DNA of 64,000 bases from assembly GCF_031082295.1 (NCBI RefSeq), contig NZ_JAVHLD010000013.1:1-64000 (forward strand), in the 5' to 3' direction. Within the stretch, counting starts at the first letter, position 1. Each line of letters begins with the position of its first letter. The DNA is from Humidesulfovibrio sp. (GTDB lineage Bacteria; Desulfobacterota; Desulfovibrionia; Desulfovibrionales; Desulfovibrionaceae). This document shows positions 62,632 to 64,000 of this stretch, in pieces. The notes beneath the pieces were generated by a model. The model worked only from the letters and a program-made list of their open reading frames with translations, made no database searches and was not told where the DNA came from. A program made the position numbers and the translations under genes.

Positions 62632-62833
62632 GGTTCACCCCCATGGTGTACAGGTCGTTCCAGGCGTGGATGAGCTCCGGCACCTGGGCAAAGGGCAGGG
62701 CCTCGACCTTGATGCCGCAGGAGCATTCCAGGCTGGCGCCGTCCGGGCCGGACACGAGCAACGGCAGTTCCCCGCAATGGCAGCGCACGGTGTGCAGGGG
62801 CTTGTTTGTCTCTCCGGCGATGAACACGCTCAT
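62621..62833 (-). CDS. Small zinc-ribbon protein, Lar-like
   Basis: MSVFIAGETNKPLHTVRCHCGELPLLVSGPDGASLECSCGIKVEALPFAQVPELIHAWNDLY: CxCG...CxCG...AWN pattern. Confidence 0.5.
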   Translation of the reverse strand: MSVFIAGETNKPLHTVRCHCGELPLLVSGPDGASLECSCGIKVEALPFAQVPELIHAWNDLYTMGVNHAD

Positions 62834-63495
62834 GGCGCCACCCCCCTGCCCCACCCCGCGGCCTCGTACACGGGCATGAGCCTGCGCATGATGCGCTGGG
62901 GATAGCCCCGGTTCTCCCGCCAGGCGGCCACGGAACGCCCGGCGTTCACCTTGTCCACGTGGCCCCACCAGCGCGCGCGGTCATAGCCTTGCTGCTCGGC
63001 CAGGGCCTGGTCGCGGTAGACCCAGCCCAGGCCGCCGTTGTAGGCGGAGAGCGTCATGGCCCACAGGTCGAAGTCGCTGGCGGCCTTGATGCGGCGCTTG
63101 TTCTGGAGGTCGTAAGCGCAGAGCGCGCGGGCGGCCCAAACGGGGTTGGTCGGCAAAGCCGGGCCCAGGTCCGTGCGCTGGCGACCCATGTCGCGCGCCG
63201 TGGCCGGCATGAACTGCGCCAGCCCGCGCGCACCTACCGGAGACACGGCCTCGGGGTTGCAGCCGCTTTCCTGGGTCATCTGCGCCATGAACAGGGCAAC
63301 GGGCGCGTCCGGCCCGGCCTCGGCCAGGGCGGCCTTGCGCATCAGATCCTTGTAACGGTAGCAGGCGGCCGGGATGTCGCCCCAGCCGTGCGCAGTGGAC
63401 ATGGACAGCACGGACGCGAATATGCCTGCCAAAAGCAGCACGAGCACGGCCCGCAGCGCCCAGCGAATGACGATGACGCCCGGCTGCGTGGCCAT
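62830..63495 (-). CDS. Lytic transglycosylase (SLT-type) endolysin with N-terminal TM
   Basis: FMAQMTQESGCNPEAVSPVGARGLAQFMPATARDMG ... LSAYNGG; N-terminal hydrophobic WALRAVLVLLLAGIFASVLSM. Confidence 0.85.
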   Translation of the reverse strand: MATQPGVIVIRWALRAVLVLLLAGIFASVLSMSTAHGWGDIPAACYRYKDLMRKAALAEAGPDAPVALFMAQMTQESGCNPEAVSPVGARGLAQFMPATARDMGRQRTDLGPALPTNPVWAARALCAYDLQNKRRIKAASDFDLWAMTLSAYNGGLGWVYRDQALAEQQGYDRARWWGHVDKVNAGRSVAAWRENRGYPQRIMRRLMPVYEAAGWGRGVAP

Positions 63496-63496
63496 G

Positions 63497-63853
63497 CTAG
63501 TTCCCCAAGGCCACGGCGAGCACGCAGGCCACGATGGTCAGGACCTTGAGCGCGGCGCAGACCAGGAACTCCAGTTCCTTGCCGGGCGCCACCTTGAAGT
63601 CCGATTCACCGGGCTTGAAGATCATGCACAGGTGCCACGGCTCGGCCAGGCGCGCGCTGGGCTTCAGATAGGGCACCAGGGTGTCGAACAGCAGCGCGCC
63701 GATGACCCCGCCAGCGCACGGAGCCAACACCTTGCCGAACAGTTGCGACAGGTTGTTAGGGTTGGTGAGCACCAGCAGCGCGGAAAAGATGCAGACTGAG
63801 ACGATCCACCAGATGAGGCGAGGCGGCTTGTTTACGTCGGTGTCTTTGAACAT
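63497..63853 (-). CDS. Putative holin-like membrane protein
   Basis: Three hydrophobic segments (LIWWIVSVCIFSALLVL; LAPCAGGVIGALLFDTLV; VCAALKVLTIVACVLAVALG); immediately upstream of the endolysin. Confidence 0.55.
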   Translation of the reverse strand: MFKDTDVNKPPRLIWWIVSVCIFSALLVLTNPNNLSQLFGKVLAPCAGGVIGALLFDTLVPYLKPSARLAEPWHLCMIFKPGESDFKVAPGKELEFLVCAALKVLTIVACVLAVALGN

Positions 63854-63910
63854 GTTGCCCCCTTGTTTTCATCATCAGGGGCATGGCAAAATTTGGTGTC
63901 AATGACGAAA

Positions 63911-63938
63911 AAGCCCCTAGTCCGAAAACCAGGGGCTT
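63911..63938 (-). terminator. Minus-strand terminator immediately upstream of the late operon
   Basis: Minus strand AAGCCCCTggttttcggactAGGGGCTTtttc. Confidence 0.75.
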
Positions 63939-64000
63939 GACGGTCCGCAGCAGAGTCTGGCGGGAGATGTTAAGTCATTTTGAGAAAGGCTTATCCGGTA

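Larger units (their letters stand above)
36599..64000 (-). mobile_element. Temperate podovirus-like prophage (partial; late module only, right end outside window)
   Basis: Contiguous minus-strand phage genes beginning next to the 3' end of tRNA-Pro: lysis, terminase, portal, capsid, tail, internal virion proteins, fibres. No integrase in the window. Confidence 0.92.

Noticed and set aside
1-64000. CRISPR array, transposon or retron
   Set aside because: No regularly spaced short identical repeats, no transposase and no reverse transcriptase seen in the ORF translations; the left-edge repeats are too long and diverged for CRISPR.

Overview
The window is high-GC and looks like a Desulfovibrio-type delta-proteobacterium (inferred from gene content and order). 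It has two halves. Positions 1-36.6 kb are chromosomal. This part contains degenerate ~105 bp direct repeats at the left edge, an AlkD-like DNA repair gene, an AraC/GyrI regulator, asnS, ftsY, an RluA synthase, an ornithine-cyclodeaminase homologue, an AddA/AddB-type nuclease pair, lhgO, a nitronate monooxygenase, a PPIase, upp-uraA and a dprA / HDOD / GGDEF / xerC cluster. It ends with a chemotaxis operon (cheB-HEAT-cheR-parA-cheW-cheY-cheA). From a tRNA-Pro(CGG) gene at 36.52 kb to the right edge is a temperate podovirus-like prophage, all on the minus strand. Its order is a lysis cassette, terS/terL, portal, Bbp19-like, scaffold, capsid, Bbp16-like cement, T7 gp11/12-like tail genes, gp13/14/15-like internal virion genes, a 2858-aa polyvalent ejection protein, and tail fibre/adhesin genes. 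The integrase and early genes lie outside the window. Most notable observations: (i) an Rz1-type o-spanin lipoprotein ORF (58 aa, with a strong SD) embedded out of frame inside the Rz-like gene and absent from the supplied ORF track; (ii) the giant multidomain virion protein with a HExxH-type domain; (iii) a chemotaxis operon coupling a ParA-like ATPase to an N-terminally extended CheW and a HEAT-repeat protein, with a CheA that has a third Hpt domain lacking its phospho-accepting histidine; (iv) a terminator and hairpins between the capsid and tail modules, resembling the position of T7 T-phi. All family calls come from reading translations by eye; no searches were run.
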